From: Sipunculus nudus
Lineage: Eukaryota; Annelida; Sipuncula; Golfingiida; Sipunculidae
DNA length: 64,000 nt
Reading direction: 5' to 3'
Assembly (NCBI GenBank): GCA_026874595.1
Contig: CM049308.1
Coordinates: 18,660,001 to 18,724,000, forward strand
This document shows, in pieces, positions 46,769 through 59,057 of the stretch (positions are counted from its first letter, which is position 1; each line of letters begins with the position of its first letter). The translations under genes and the position numbers were made by a program. Below the pieces are notes generated by a model, which did not search any database, was not told the origin of the DNA, and saw only the letters and a list, made by a program, of their open reading frames with translations.

Positions 46769-47156
46769 ATAGATGTTCGCTGGCTATGAAGAGATTTATG
46801 GCTATTTTATGTGTACAAACATAATGGGGTCAGGTAGAAAAGACCTAACACATACAGTAACAGCGAAGACGGTACACGTAAATACTGTTAGCGAATTTCA
46901 TATGTGCTTGTATAACATATCCCATGAATGTCTCAGAAGTAGTGTGCTTGTTAATATTCACGAATATATAAAATATTTTAGTATATAATAATTGGCTGTG
47001 GTAAACTTATTCTGGGTTTTATTATATCGTTGTCTCAAGTTCTAATCATATACACTTGTATCGAAGGTTCATGCTCAAACACCAGCTTGCGTCCAACCTC
47101 GGTTAAGTTCAGGCTTTATTGCAAGTCCCTTTGGCTTTGAAACAACAAGGTCTTGA

Positions 47157-47162
<6 letters not shown>
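46769..47162. other. No gene recognised
   Basis: AT-rich DNA. Confidence 0.45.
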
Positions 47163-47219
<57 letters not shown>

Positions 47220-47336
47220 ATATTTACAATTAAACCTACCCACACCCTAAGTTCCCCGCCATCTATAAAATAACGACCTTTTTTTCTCCTATCAGACTCG
47301 CTTAGACGACGACCTCGACCACCACCGCTCTATGAA

Positions 47337-47395
<59 letters not shown>

Positions 47396-47418
47396 TATAT
47401 ATATATATATATATATAA
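47163..47418. repeat. (TA)n - dispersed repeat - (TA)n cassette
   Basis: TA tract 47163-47216, then 47217-47339 with cgcttagacgacgacctcg and accaccaccg words of the 133/40596 family, then TA tract 47340-47418. Same architecture as 73-356: a repeat body bounded by TA microsatellite on both sides. Confidence 0.75.
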
Positions 47419-48100
47419 TATTAGATTTAGGTAGGCTATAATTAGAGCAGAATTTGATAATAGACATAAGATTATATTAGAATAAATTAAATTATAGTAC
47501 AGCACAGGAAAATACAGGAGATCTATAGACAGTATCTGTACTCTGTGTTACTCGTATTTAGGAACCTGTACGTTGGGTTCAGCATACGTACGCTTGACAC
47601 GAACAAGCCTTTTTAATTTGTTATTATTGCCTGAGATGACATCTGCTTTTAATACCGTGGAGCTCTATACAGGTTCTGAGTATAATTTATGACTCGTGAA
47701 TTCCCTTTGATCCTCTCATCATTTACAAGTATACTTTATGTGTTCATGTCGTAAGTATTGTTGTTTTCTCACCGAAATAGACGACCATTAACCAGCCTAT
47801 CATATTGTGTTTTTTCCCTGTCGTGAATACAGATCCGCCATTATATTTAATATACATTATATAACAATACATAATTGGGAGTCGTTATTCATTCTGGTAT
47901 GAGGAGGTATATTAAATATAACAATAGGCCTGCAACAATTGATATCTGGGCATTATTTTGGTCGGGCTCTTTATAGTGGTTCACGTGCACTTGGCATCAG
48001 CCTATAGACTAGAATATATATAGTCTCTATATACTAAATCTCTATATAGGCATGTTTAACTTATTCCTTGAATTATACTCAGAATGAAACACACACACAA

Positions 48101-48102
<2 letters not shown>
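47419..48102. other. No gene recognised
   Basis: AT-rich DNA. Confidence 0.45.

Positions 48103-48156
<54 letters not shown>
48103..48156. repeat. (TA)n microsatellite
   Basis: Pure TA tract directly before a SINE head. Confidence 0.96.
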
Positions 48157-48160
<4 letters not shown>

Positions 48161-48288
48161 CAGCTCAGTGGTTAGAGCAGACGATCCACTAACGGAAGGT
48201 CATGGGTACGAATCCCATCTACAGTGAACCGACTTTTCTGTGTATTCATGGTTCATTTCTCTGTACAATGAACCAGAGTGGTTATTCT

Positions 48289-48292
<4 letters not shown>
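48157..48292 (+). repeat. tRNA-derived SINE, family 2, copy 1
   Basis: A box GCAGCTCAGTGGTTAGAGC and B box GGGTACGAATCCC about 30 bases later, then a body ttttctgtgtattcatgg, ctgtacaatgaa. It ends in a (CT)n(TA)n tail (48293-48384). Body and tail type recur at 63449-63607. Confidence 0.78.

Positions 48293-48384
<92 letters not shown>
48293..48384. repeat. (CT)n-(TA)n compound microsatellite, SINE tail
   Basis: About 13 CT units then TA with a GTAG interruption. Confidence 0.95.
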
Positions 48385-48385
<1 letters not shown>

Positions 48386-48837
48386 TTAGTATAGTCCTTT
48401 ATACTATGACTTGTATTTAACTATTTGTCCATATTCTTATGAATATTGATTTAAAGGCATATAAACGTAACCCAGCTGTACAGGTCAAGCAATAATTAGG
48501 AAGCAAAGTTAGAAAAAAGGGAATATTTAGCTATTCATTGTTCGCATAATATATAATATTAGAATATGTCACATCCATGCTTGAGTCTGATAAACTGAGC
48601 AACGTAAAACACGAGTATGTATTAACTTTTGCCAAGAACCTTAAATTAGATAATCAGTTACAAGAACATAACAATTGATTTTTAAACCAATTTATGAATG
48701 TATGGATTAAAATTGTAACAAAAGCAAAACAGGTATTAATGTAGATTATAGATTTATCTATAATCAGATGTATCTATAATATTAATTATTTTTAAATTTT
48801 AAATCATGTATCTAATAAATCATAATATATTATGAAG
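48385..48837. other. No gene recognised
   Basis: AT-rich DNA. Confidence 0.45.
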
Positions 48838-49326
48838 ATAAAGTTTGTTCCACCAGTGGGTGCAGATTAAAATTTGGCAGCTATATTCTCTGACACTATA
48901 TATTATCGCACTTTGACATTTTGACTTTAAAAAAGTTGGGAGACAAGAGGACAAAAGCGAAATTAAAACATTTCGTGACAAGAACCAAAATTTATATTTT
49001 TAAGACTTTCATTATATTTTCCCGCGTCTTGATGCACGTAACAAGGCGTCTGTTCTCTTTGATTTTTTTTACAATATTTACGACAATAAACAACTAATCA
49101 GCAACTTTTAAATGTAGTCACGTGACCAGCGACCTTCACTTCTTCATCATTTGAAATGAGATGCAGTATTAGAAGTTTTTCTTATATATTGATTTTATTC
49201 ATTTCTAAATAATTAACAAGGTGTGTTTTGGTAATCTTTCTTGATAACTTTGCCTGCTTGGATTTGATCTACCAATTTGTAAATATTGCAAAATTTCAAT
49301 ATGCAACATTGGCGGAACAGACTATA
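48838..49326. mobile_element. TIR element E5, E1 family, about 490 bp
   Basis: Left end tttgttccaccagtgggtgc then agattaaaatttggcagctat; inverted right end tatagtctgttccgccaatg then ttgcatattgaaattttgcaa. Subterminal aaattt-gc-at and ttctctga match E1. No ORF. Confidence 0.72.
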
Positions 49327-49789
49327 ATTTAAGTGAAAGTTTACCAAAGCATGCAAGGAAAACATATATTTCGACGAAAATCATCTGTTTTATGTTCAGT
49401 CCAAAAATGTCACTTACTGGGAACAATCAAGATATAATAGAAGTGTCATCTTTATTACTGTATACTGTAACCCCTGTATTATAGAGTCATATTTCAGCTC
49501 ATTTCTCAACCATAATAATCGGTCACATATAGGGGTCGCTTTGACCCGGTTGCCCCCGTGTTGCCGGGATATGTGATTAGTTCATGACTAGCCACTGATC
49601 TGGTTCAAAATTGCAAACTTGTCGCGAGTAATATCAGGCCAGCCCCATGCCAATTATCTCTCGTATTATATCCTGGTCGAAATTAGACTCGTTCCCACCC
49701 CTATATTATTCACAACCCTCTCTTTCGCAGAGAAAGTGACACTTGAACGTACAAGTCAAACGCCTGGTACACTTTGATTTATCCTGGTC
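49327..49789. other. No gene recognised
   Basis: AT-rich DNA. Confidence 0.45.
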
Positions 49790-49836
49790 AGAGAGAGAGA
49801 GAGAGACAGAGAGAGAGAGAGAATGAGAGAAAGAAA
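49790..49836. repeat. (GA)n microsatellite, imperfect
   Basis: GA tract with CA and AT interruptions. Confidence 0.93.
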
Positions 49837-50037
49837 GAATAATAAGACCAGACAGGTCACGTGACTTACAGGTATTATCCAATATGACTTGGACTTTGTA
49901 AACAAATGATCAAACCATCTAAATCACTCATAATTTAAATTCTGAGGAATCAGTTGTTTTCAGTTAAGCCTTTTGAGATTTCATTTTTGGAAATTTGAAA
50001 ATACACTATACTATAATGGGGGAATCAATGGTTTTAC

Positions 50038-50111
50038 TATATAAAACACGACAGCCGACTTTCTATTCTCTCATATATTTATTTATTATATTTTTTCTAC
50101 AGTAAGACAAG
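50038..50111 (+). promoter_or_regulatory. Possible core promoter and first-exon donor
   Basis: TATATAAAA at 50038-50046 is followed about 65 bases later by ACAAG|GTAAGC (junction 50111/50112), a strong donor. A GC-richer stretch lies at 50240-50460. No downstream coding exon could be recognised, so this may be chance. Confidence 0.22.
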
Positions 50112-50603
50112 GTAAGCCTACGATATGTGCAGCATAAGAACTTGCTGCATAATTCAACACCAAAAAAAAAAGCGGTGGAGAAAAGTCTTCATTATGTCGC
50201 AGAACACCCTCAATAACCTTTTTAAATCTTTGTTTGAGGATACTGCGCGGGTGCACCTTTTTCATGAAGTCACGCCCGCATATTAGTCAAGATACCGCCC
50301 CGCCCGACCTCTGGCGGCCGCCTTTGTTATCGCTGCACGCACCGGCTGTCACACCTTGACGGGGGTCTTTTCTGGAATGCTCAAGGTATCATTTTCCGGC
50401 GACACCAAGGATTCTTTGATCTTTAGTAAGATCAAATCCTGTCGCGGCGGGGTGTGGTATATATTTAATGTATACTATAAATAGGCTTTACATATGCGTA
50501 TGTGTTATAGGCATATTTGTTGCTCTCCAATTTATTTTTTTCTCCTCTGATAACTATGTGTTGATGAGGTTTTTTAAGCCCACTTTGCTTTCTCTTTTAC
50601 CAG

Positions 50604-50605
<2 letters not shown>
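50112..50605. other. No gene recognised; GC-rich patch at 50240-50460
   Basis: Unusually GC-rich for this window (gcccgcat, ccgccccgcccgacc, gtcgcggcggggtg), without an ORF of note. Confidence 0.45.

Positions 50606-50668
<63 letters not shown>
50606..50668. repeat. (CT)n microsatellite
   Basis: About 31 CT units, source of a false Ser-Leu repeat ORF. Confidence 0.97.
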
Positions 50669-50670
<2 letters not shown>

Positions 50671-50751
50671 TTCTGTCTATTTATCACTCTGTATATGTGC
50701 ATGCATGTGATAGGGTAATCGTTTGTGTGCATTTGTGTGTCGGTATGATAT

Positions 50752-50818
<67 letters not shown>
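50752..50818. repeat. (CT)n-(TA)n-(GT)n compound microsatellite
   Basis: CT to about 50776, TA to about 50810, then GTGTGTG. Same order of motifs as the SINE family 2 tail. Confidence 0.95.
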
Positions 50819-50819
<1 letters not shown>

Positions 50820-51416
50820 TATGTGTATGTGTGTATGTATTTTGTAAGGGATAAGAGGGCCGGGGAGGCAACCCTTGGGATCGCTTCATCAACATTAGAT
50901 ATCTATGAAGTCACAACATATATAAACGCAAGAGGAGCAATGGATAGAAGGGAAAGGCCGCGAGTTGAAAAAGAGGGTTACCCTTAAAAGTAGGGTTGTA
51001 CTGGGATTAAAACACCGAATCCTGTCTCAGCGGACCCCAGCATCATCCACTCAGAAACCTGGTTGGAGTACCGCATGGACTTGTGAACCTCTGTTGCAGT
51101 GTCACTGATCCTGTATCCGCTTATGGCTTAATTGTCAACATAAAATAAAATTAGTTAAAACGTAAATTAAGATAATTTCCCTTTATGTTGACTACATTCT
51201 GTTTCATTTGTTTAAAATTAAATCCTGAAAACAAGACATATGAGAACTAAACATATCAAAATTTAACACTGTATACCCCCCCCCCCCCCCCCCCAGGCCT
51301 GAATTCCAAGTATTACGCAAGTTTTTTTTCTGAAAACAGGCATTGTCTTATGGTATTATAAAATACATGTATACTTCTTTAACCTAAACGAAGTAATGGA
51401 GATTTTTTCCCTACGA

Positions 51417-51417
<1 letters not shown>
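50819..51417. other. No gene recognised; poly-C at 51276-51294
   Basis: C19 tract; otherwise ordinary AT-rich DNA. Confidence 0.5.

Positions 51418-51472
<55 letters not shown>
51418..51472. repeat. (TA)n microsatellite
   Basis: Pure TA tract. Confidence 0.96.
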
Positions 51473-51475
<3 letters not shown>

Positions 51476-52403
51476 GCCGATTAATCGATGATTGGATGTT
51501 TTCTTTCAAAATCGATTCCATTTTTGCATAATCGATTTAAAAAGATTATGTATTCACGTGCAAAGAATCTAATCCTGCCAGAGATATACGAACACAAAGT
51601 AACGAACAGCATCAGACCTTGCGCAGCCAACAATCATCCGACGGCAAGTCGACATGTGGTGCGCGTGGATTGATGGTTTTATTATGAATACCGATGTACA
51701 TGTCAGACTATTTAATTGGGTCAATATCTTAGGTACTAGAATACAGCAGGTTGCAAGGTAATATAGAAAGTACATCAAATAATCGATTAATTACTATAAC
51801 TAATATAAAAGTGATTCACTCGTGTTGTATACTAATTAGTATTCTTAGGTAAAAATATGTACCATAAAATGTACTCTATGACCTCTTTGTATAAAAACCC
51901 TCAAATCTTCCACAATACACGTGCATAAGCCTTTCATTCATCACATTGAGCGTCACAAAAATAGACTGTATATTTATCATAACGGTCTCACGCACTATGT
52001 GGCCCGGTGTCATGTACGTAGTAATTAGTAGTTTGTAAAACCTCGCGTGGCCTGTGCACGCTCTGCACATTTTAAACCACAAACGCCCTGTCCGTAGGCC
52101 AAAGCTTTAGGGTAGCTCCCGGTCTGTATTGCGCGAGCAGACGACTCAGGCGCAAGGCAACCTGGGAAGGAAAGCCAGCATAGCATGTCCTGAATGGGTT
52201 CGCGGATAACAGTTGTATAAATATAGGACGTATCAATCTCGTTCGGGGACACACTGAGCACGGCAGAGGACGGGCTTACAATGGGGACACTGATAATAAA
52301 ACCATTCAGTTCAATTGGCATGTAGATGGGAAGCATCCATATGATTCTTGTAATGTTTCTGTCAGCTCACTTAAAATGCAGCTATACATGTGTTTATGTA
52401 TAT
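51473..52403. other. No gene recognised
   Basis: Short ORFs at 52025-52336 in two minus frames have no motif and no splice context. Confidence 0.45.
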
Positions 52404-52440
52404 AAGATAAGATAAGATAAGATAAGATAAGATAAGATAA
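52404..52440. repeat. (GATAA)n pentanucleotide repeat
   Basis: Seven perfect units of aagat/gataa. Confidence 0.95.
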
Positions 52441-53039
52441 CATTTATTAGCCTTCAGTTCCAGGAATTTGTTGTTGACTTGCAATTCATTACATAAAAAA
52501 ATATATGCTGATTTGAATAACCAAGCATACAGTGATTTCGGTTAGTGAATTTCTGCCTTTCATTCTGCAGATCATTCAATCCTTAATTCAAGGAAAGATG
52601 TCATCTTAATTAAAGTGAAAATTGTCGCATATAATCATTGTGCAGGGTAATTTAGGTAAGTTAGAGTGGAACCGAAGCATTAATCAACTGACCGCGTGTG
52701 TGAGTTAATAATTAGAAAAAAAATACAGTATAGCCACGTTCACTCGCTAAAATCATCTACCACCAAATAATGTCTACGCCAATTGTTTTGTCTTAATTAA
52801 TATACTTAGATAATTTTCCCAAACTAACTATCCGAAAACGACCATGCTGTTCTATCCATGTGTCATGCATAAGGACTTGGTCACCCGCCATTTCCTATAC
52901 CATGCGATCAACAATTAATGATAACGTGCCAATGGCCAATTAAATATTCCGACTTTTAATTTTCTAAAGCTCTTCTATTTTCATCCAATTTTACCTCCCG
53001 CAAAATATTCCTGTGGTTCTGGTTTTATCAGAGATCCAG
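52441..53039. other. No gene recognised
   Basis: AT-rich DNA. Confidence 0.45.
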
Positions 53040-53159
53040 ATTTTTACAGTGTATGTACAGTGGTGGGTCCAGGATTTTGGAAAAGGGAGGATCAAACCCA
53101 GCTTATACAAGAAGACCTAAACAAAGGACCGCTAGGGGGGATGGGTACGAGTGCAGGAG

Positions 53160-53440
53160 TGTTTGAGATTTGGATATTTCTAGTTATAAGAATGTTGAGA
53201 TTAATATCAGGGCAACGACCTGCAGGGGCGTACCGAGTTCTATAAGTAATGTTAGGGTAGGATAGAGTGTGATGCAAAATTGATATTATGATCTTTAAAA
53301 CAAATAAGATTTTTAAAAAATCTAGATTTGGATATTTCTAGTTATCAGAATGTTGTGATTCATATTAGGTTAAGGGCCTAGCGTTCATGCAGGAGCGTAC
53401 AGAGTATAATGTCAGGATAGGATAGAGAATGATGCAGGTG
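53160..53440 (+). repeat. Tandem duplication, about 170-bp period
   Basis: Two units share atttggatatttctagttat, agaatgtt-tgatt-atat, tgcagg-gcgtac-gagt, aatgt-agg-taggatagag. The word tgcaggggcgtacc resembles hAT-like TIRs nearby. Confidence 0.78.
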
Positions 53441-54903
53441 AGTAATGATTAATTATCTTAACCTCCCTGTAACTTAGTGATATCACCTTTCCTTTTACTT
53501 GTTAAAATTATATATCACTTAAATCTACCTTGTACTTCAAACTTGCAAAATTCTGTACCTGAATGTACACACGGAATTTAAACAAAGTTTTCTGAGTCAA
53601 CAAGATGTTAAAGCCTTCAGCGACGTAGCTTTTGTAAAAATGTCCCTCCAGTAATTATGTGGTGTTCGGTTGAACGGCCACCAATCCATGTGATTAGCCA
53701 CTCCTAAAGTAAAGTTTCCTCTGTTCTGTTCCACAAACACGTGTCCACCTGTTATTATGCGATAATTTTCCTAAAAGCTTTTATTTTTGAACAATTACAA
53801 TTATTTACAAATGTAAAAAATACCCTTTAAGAAATGTCAACAAGAATTATCTGGCAAACCTGATGCCATAGTTTTCCCATGACGTTAAAGTCAGCCATAC
53901 AATTACTTCTTCTGCAGAAATTATGTGATTTTTGGCTTACTCTGATTACATAAACTTAAGGTTATTCCTGATAAAACTATTTCGTTTAAAGCCTCTCTGA
54001 CAGATGTATGAGCTTGTTTAACTACAAGCTGTTAGTAAACACAGCGCATGCCCCAATGTTGACAAAAATGAAAAACATATATGGAAGTTGGAAGGTAACT
54101 ATTGTTGCAAAACGCCCTTTGCAAAACTTTCTTTACTTGCCAGGAGATTTCGTTGTTGAAATAGTGTGAATAAACACGTGGTTGTATACAAAACGAACAG
54201 CCTGCTTTTGTTGGGATTAGTCGTGAATACACGACTCAGTAGGCTGGTTAGCGTGATGTGACACAAGGCATAGCAGAAAACGCACTCTAACGGTCATCAA
54301 TCCTATATTGCATCAATACCATGGTAAACAGTCGGTACTATTAGGCTACGAGTGATGAATTAACCAACAAAAGTACATGTGAGCTCAGAAACGTAAAAAG
54401 CGTAAATCCATCTCTAAGGTAACAGACAAGTTGCAATGTAGCGTACAAGCTGGATGTCCAGTAACCCGCGAGGAACACGCTTGTGTTCATGCGGTCAGAT
54501 ATTCAACAAACAAGCAAGGGGATTTACTTATATAGTACTGAGTCAAAACGGAATTCTTCTCGCACATATTAGGTGTTTTTAGAAAGTACATAAACATATC
54601 TAACAATTGGTCTGGTTTATTTTAAGCGAAAATACTTGCATCCCCATATAGCCTTATAGTGCGGCCCACCATACAAGATGTAAAGTCTCTCTGACACCGG
54701 TCGGAGCCTGTCAGTTGAAAGGAACCAAAATGGCGCCAGAATGGGATCGGCGTTTTCTCGCCTATTTTCCTAAAAAAAGTTCACGGGATAAACCTTTGTT
54801 AATAGAAGTCAGATATCGAAAAAGGTCCCTTTAATTGATAAACCCAGCAAATTGCTTGATAGGGAGAGGTTAGTCGTGAGTATGACCAGTGATAAGGTTA
54901 TTG
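53441..54903. other. No gene recognised
   Basis: A single end-like sequence (ctgttccacaaacacgtgtc then cacctgtta at about 53728) resembles an E4 TIR; no partner end was confirmed. Confidence 0.45.
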
Positions 54904-55097
54904 CAGGGGCGAAGCCAGAAGGGGCCGCAATGCCCCCCCCCCCCAGGTTGCATGCAGTTAATAATTGCACTTATTCATATAATGATTATTTTTCTAAAAC
55001 AGATTCATGAAATTCCTGTCACCTTTATCCGCAGATTTTGCATCAATTGCCTTTGTCAAACATTTGCCCTCCCCCCCAATTCCTCGTTACGCCCCTG
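54904..55097. mobile_element. hAT-like MITE, about 194 bp
   Basis: Ends CAGGGGCGAAGCCAG and, inverted, CAGGGGCGTAACGAGG, with an internal C12 tract (54933-54944). No matching target duplication was seen. Confidence 0.6.
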
Positions 55098-55362
55098 CAA
55101 TTGAACTCTCAGGCTGATGGAGAAGATTACTTACAACATTCATACAGTTATTCTGACTTATATAGCTGTGGAGTCTTAACTGTATTAAGAAACTTCAGAC
55201 ATATAGGATGCCTCTTAAACACATTTTCCTGAATATTTTTAACTTTAACCATCACACAGGTAACAACCACACTACAGTCTAATTAATCAATCAGGATAAA
55301 ATTATAACACTGATAACGTTTTAAGTTTGTTGAAATTGTGAATAATGTTGTTAATATTCTCT
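55098..55362. other. No gene recognised
   Basis: AT-rich DNA. Confidence 0.4.
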
Positions 55363-55370
55363 ATTCTCTC

Positions 55371-55406
<36 letters not shown>

Positions 55407-55407
55407 A
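55363..55407. repeat. (CT)n-(TA)n-(GT)n compound microsatellite
   Basis: Short CT and TA parts followed by about 12 GT units. Confidence 0.94.
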
Positions 55408-55699
55408 TTTCCTTAATCGCTTGTTTTTTTTAATATACATGTATATGTACTGACCGATTTGCTCTTATACATCAGATGTTTCCTTCAATATTCATAGGCC
55501 TTTTAATAGACTTTACAAATACTACAACACAGGGAATATAACACATAGCTAAAGGAATGTACCTGGTCATGTCTTTTCTCACGCTTTATGCTCGCCATTC
55601 ATGAATATTCAATGGTCGACGAAGGACATTCATATATACCATGTCTATGCTACTAAGTAATGACTCTGAGAATTCATGCAGAGCTTAGCACATTCACCC

Positions 55700-56060
55700 G
55701 ACAACGAGAATGAACAGTGATGTTAGGTCTGGCAGTCTTCAGAAAGACTATTATATCCAACGGATAAGGTTCAAGCTTATCCATGGATAGTTCTTATAGT
55801 GCCGATCCAATAATACATCTGCCACAGGATATAAATTGGGAAGGGGGTCTCTACTCAGGAAGCATTTGTGTTATGTCAAAGAACCTTTGGAATTACCCTT
55901 GTATCTGATTGAAAATATCGGATGTTATCACTAAATTAGACTTTCTGCTCGATCTCATAATGGTATATCCTGTTTAGGGGCCATTTAAGTCACATGAAGT
56001 CGAAGGCTTTGTCAAGATCTAGGACATTCTTTTCCGTCTGGATTCCTGTGTCTGGTGAAG
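55700..56060 (-). pseudogene. Possible LINE reverse transcriptase fragment
   Basis: On the minus strand LDLDKAFDFM (about 55994-56023) is followed in another frame by RDPLPNLYPVADVLLDR (about 55795-55850). These could be RT blocks carrying the first catalytic Asp (LDLDKAFD) and the GDPLSP...L region of L1/Tx1-type LINEs. No YADD was found. Stops and shifts between the blocks; tentative. Confidence 0.35.
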
Positions 56061-56610
56061 CAAAAAGTTCATGTGCTCATTCTGACTAACTAGGTTATAT
56101 AAGACACTGTGAGTGAAAAAAAAATACACACAGAAATTTGGAAACTTGAATTCACATGCATTGGCCTGTTGTCCTGGGCAACCCAAATATTCTATATATA
56201 TATCCATGTGTGAAGGGGACACTTACTGACTTGTTGTCGTCCTTGAGACGATCTTGACCAAATATTTGAAAAAAAAAAAATAATGGGGGGGGGGGGGGTT
56301 AAAAGTGGGGATATTTAGTGTATAATGTATATGTCTGCTACCGATCCAGAGCACTGTAACTTAAGGGAACACGTTGGTTTTGACGTAATAATGTGGTAAA
56401 AATTATGATTCTTTTTTATTCCGGATGTCAAAGCTTGTGGTAAGGAATAATACAGAAAGCTCCTAATATTTCACTGTCTGCGGCTATGGCAGGGATCGTT
56501 CCAGAGACTTTTACCTGTTGGATCCTTCATTTTCCTGAAAATACGTCGTCAGTGGCATATGACTATTATTTGATATGCTAGTAATCTTTAAGTACCAGCA
56601 ATCGCCTCAA
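56061..56610. other. No gene recognised; poly-G at 56285-56298
   Basis: AT-rich DNA with a G14 tract. Confidence 0.45.
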
Positions 56611-56784
56611 CAGAAGCGAATCCAAAGGGGAGTCCAAGGGGAGCGGATCCCCCGTCCCCTTTTTCAGCTCCCGCAACTTTTAAAAGGGTTTCAAACCAAG
56701 TTTTCGGGTCTGGATCCCCCTTTGCCGGACTTGCATGGGGACCTTTATCATTTGTCCTTTTCATAAATCCTGGATTCGCCCCTA
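56611..56784. mobile_element. hAT-like MITE, about 174 bp
   Basis: Ends CAGAAGCGAATCC and, inverted, TAGGGGCGAATCCAGG, resembling the 35798 element. Internal ggatccccc words on both sides of the centre. Non-coding. Confidence 0.6.
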
Positions 56785-56879
56785 ACTAAGGTTTTAATCG
56801 GGCCATGGTCGGGGATAGTAAAACCCCTCCCCACCACCACCTTCGTCCGCCACTTATTTTTTTTTTTCATTGGCCACAC

Positions 56880-57417
56880 ACAAGAAGACTATGCGAAATC
56901 CGGGACCAGTTAAAATAAGCCAGAGGGTAAGGGTTTTAGAAAAGGACCGGATGAGACAAATTTTGTGAACTTTCCCAGTTTGCATGAAGGATGCACAAAA
57001 GAAGACTATGCAAAATCCAGGACCAAATTATATAAGCCAGAGGATAAGGAGTTTAGAAAATGCACCGGTTGAGACAAATTTTGTGAATTTTCCCAGTTTG
57101 TAAGAAGGATGCACACACGAAGACTTGGCGAAATACGGGACCAAATAATGTAAGCCAGAGGGTAAGGAGTTTAGAAAATGCACCGGTTGAGATATATTTT
57201 GTGAATTTTCCCAGTTTGCAAGGAGGATGCACACAAGAAGACTATGCGAAATCCAGGAACAAATTATATAAGGCAGAGGGTAAGGATTTTAGAAAATGCA
57301 CCGGTTAAGACAAATTTTGTGAATTTTCCCAGTTTGTAAGAAGGAGGCAAAAAAGAAGACAATGCAAATCCGGGACCAAATAAAATAAGCTAGAGGGTAA
57401 GGGTTTTAGAAAAAACA
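56880..57417 (+). repeat. 117-119-bp tandem repeat, about 4.5 units
   Basis: The word gaagac(tatgcgaaatcc) recurs at about 56884, 57001, 57119, 57238 and 57355. Units share gaccaaat-a-ataagccagag, gtaagg-ttttagaaaa, accggttgagacaaattttg and tttcccagtttg, with scattered substitutions. Two in-frame antisense copies make an apparent 68-codon ORF that is only repeat. Confidence 0.92.
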
Positions 57418-59057
57418 CATGAACCATGTACGGTCAGCATCATTATACTGAAGACTTAGTTCTCCTTGACAAAAAGTATTGAGACGCGAAAAAACAGAGC
57501 ACCGAAATCCTAGAAAAAACTGAATAAAGTGGGTTTATTACAATAGGAATGAATATGTTTAGGACACAGAAGCGTCTTTTACGTGACTTATGACCACATA
57601 CTGCAATATTTTTGTGGCGAAAATTAGTTTTCCAATCAAACGACAATGCATTGTACCACCCACCCGACATAAAGTAGGCCGGGTCATTTCTGTTGGTTTC
57701 TGTTTTATCGATATCATAAAGGGCACAGCTGCTCGTACAAGGAACACCACGGATGTTTTATCACCGTCCTGTTATAGACTTAGCAGTTGTTACATGTGCT
57801 GGATGATTATTTATACATGACTATAGGCATGTAACATAAACAGAAGCTTAATCATACTCTTATGTAAGAATATACCTGTATATTTCTATTCGGCGTGGGG
57901 AAACATAAGCCACTGAAAGGAACAAACGACCTTATTCCTTATTCTATTCACTAAAGATAATTCCCTGAACCTTTCACAAAAATAGGCCCAAAAACGCTGT
58001 TTCCCTTGCACATGCAGAGGTTGTTCGTTTTGTTTATATCCACGTGTCTGTAACGTGTGGAGGCCCGCCAAAATAATCTTAACATATTCAACAAGGACAT
58101 CTGGAGGCAAGTTAGGAGGACCAGAATTTTGCAAAGGACGTTTTGCAAATAGTTAACCTTCAACTTCCGCACATGTGCATATTGCCACAGAAGGTTTCAC
58201 GTTTTACCTGTTTGTCAACCTGAATACGGTCAACCTGGACGCCTGTTTACTTACAGCTTAATATAAAAACTGTTAATACATCCGTCAAAGAGGCGTTACA
58301 AGTGCTTTTCTTAACAAAAATTACCTACATTTCATTAAATATTGACGCATATTAATTCAGAAATCACATACATTCTGCAGAAGTGAATAGCTGCATGGCT
58401 ATAAAGGTGAAAGAGGAGGAGTTTATAGTCTGATATCACCGGCAATGTCAGTCTCATCCGACTCCACCTTCTCGTCTTTTGGGGCCTTTTAAATCTTGCA
58501 GCTTAACTCAACCCCTAGGGAATATACAACCCATGAAACCATAAGAGGTGCTACAGATTTTTCGTTCTATATTTCGTCCATTGCGCCACCATGCTTAGAA
58601 CAGATAACTTGCCGATCACAGCTATGATAGTGCTTGATACCAGCCTATTGACGATATCCACTCTCTATAAAGTCGAATATGATGGATGTTTGCCTCTCAG
58701 TTACTGGTTGATGTAAGTGAGATGGCTATATAATGGCTACTGCAAGCATTAATGGTTTTTTATAAGGGTAGGGACATAGCCATAAGGTAGCGCTGTCTGT
58801 ATGAATGATGATGAAGGGACACATATGATGAGAATATAAGTTGGACCTACTGGTTTTCAGGTTTTATGCAAGGGAGTGACAACATCCAGTCGAAGCCATA
58901 ACCAGTAGTTAAGAAATTACAGAAAAAATCTCGGAGGGTATATATATAGGTTTTACGATTTGATAGAAAAGTTTTCTGCTTATCTGAGATAATATTGGGC
59001 AAGGTGGCGATTGGTATTGCCCAGAGGCTTCAATAGAGAGAGAGGGGGGTATATTTA
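57418..59057. other. No gene recognised
   Basis: Short ORFs at 57443-58172 overlap in several frames and carry no motif. Confidence 0.45.

Noticed and set aside
48157-48225. tRNA gene
   Set aside because: A and B boxes are present but a complete cloverleaf is not, and the body with microsatellite tail repeats at 63449; SINE.
52025-52336. 103-codon minus-strand ORF
   Set aside because: No signal peptide logic, motif or splice context; a second frame is open over the same bases.
53728-54240. Complete E4-type TIR element
   Set aside because: Left end resembles E4, but the proposed right end near 54190 aligns too poorly to call.
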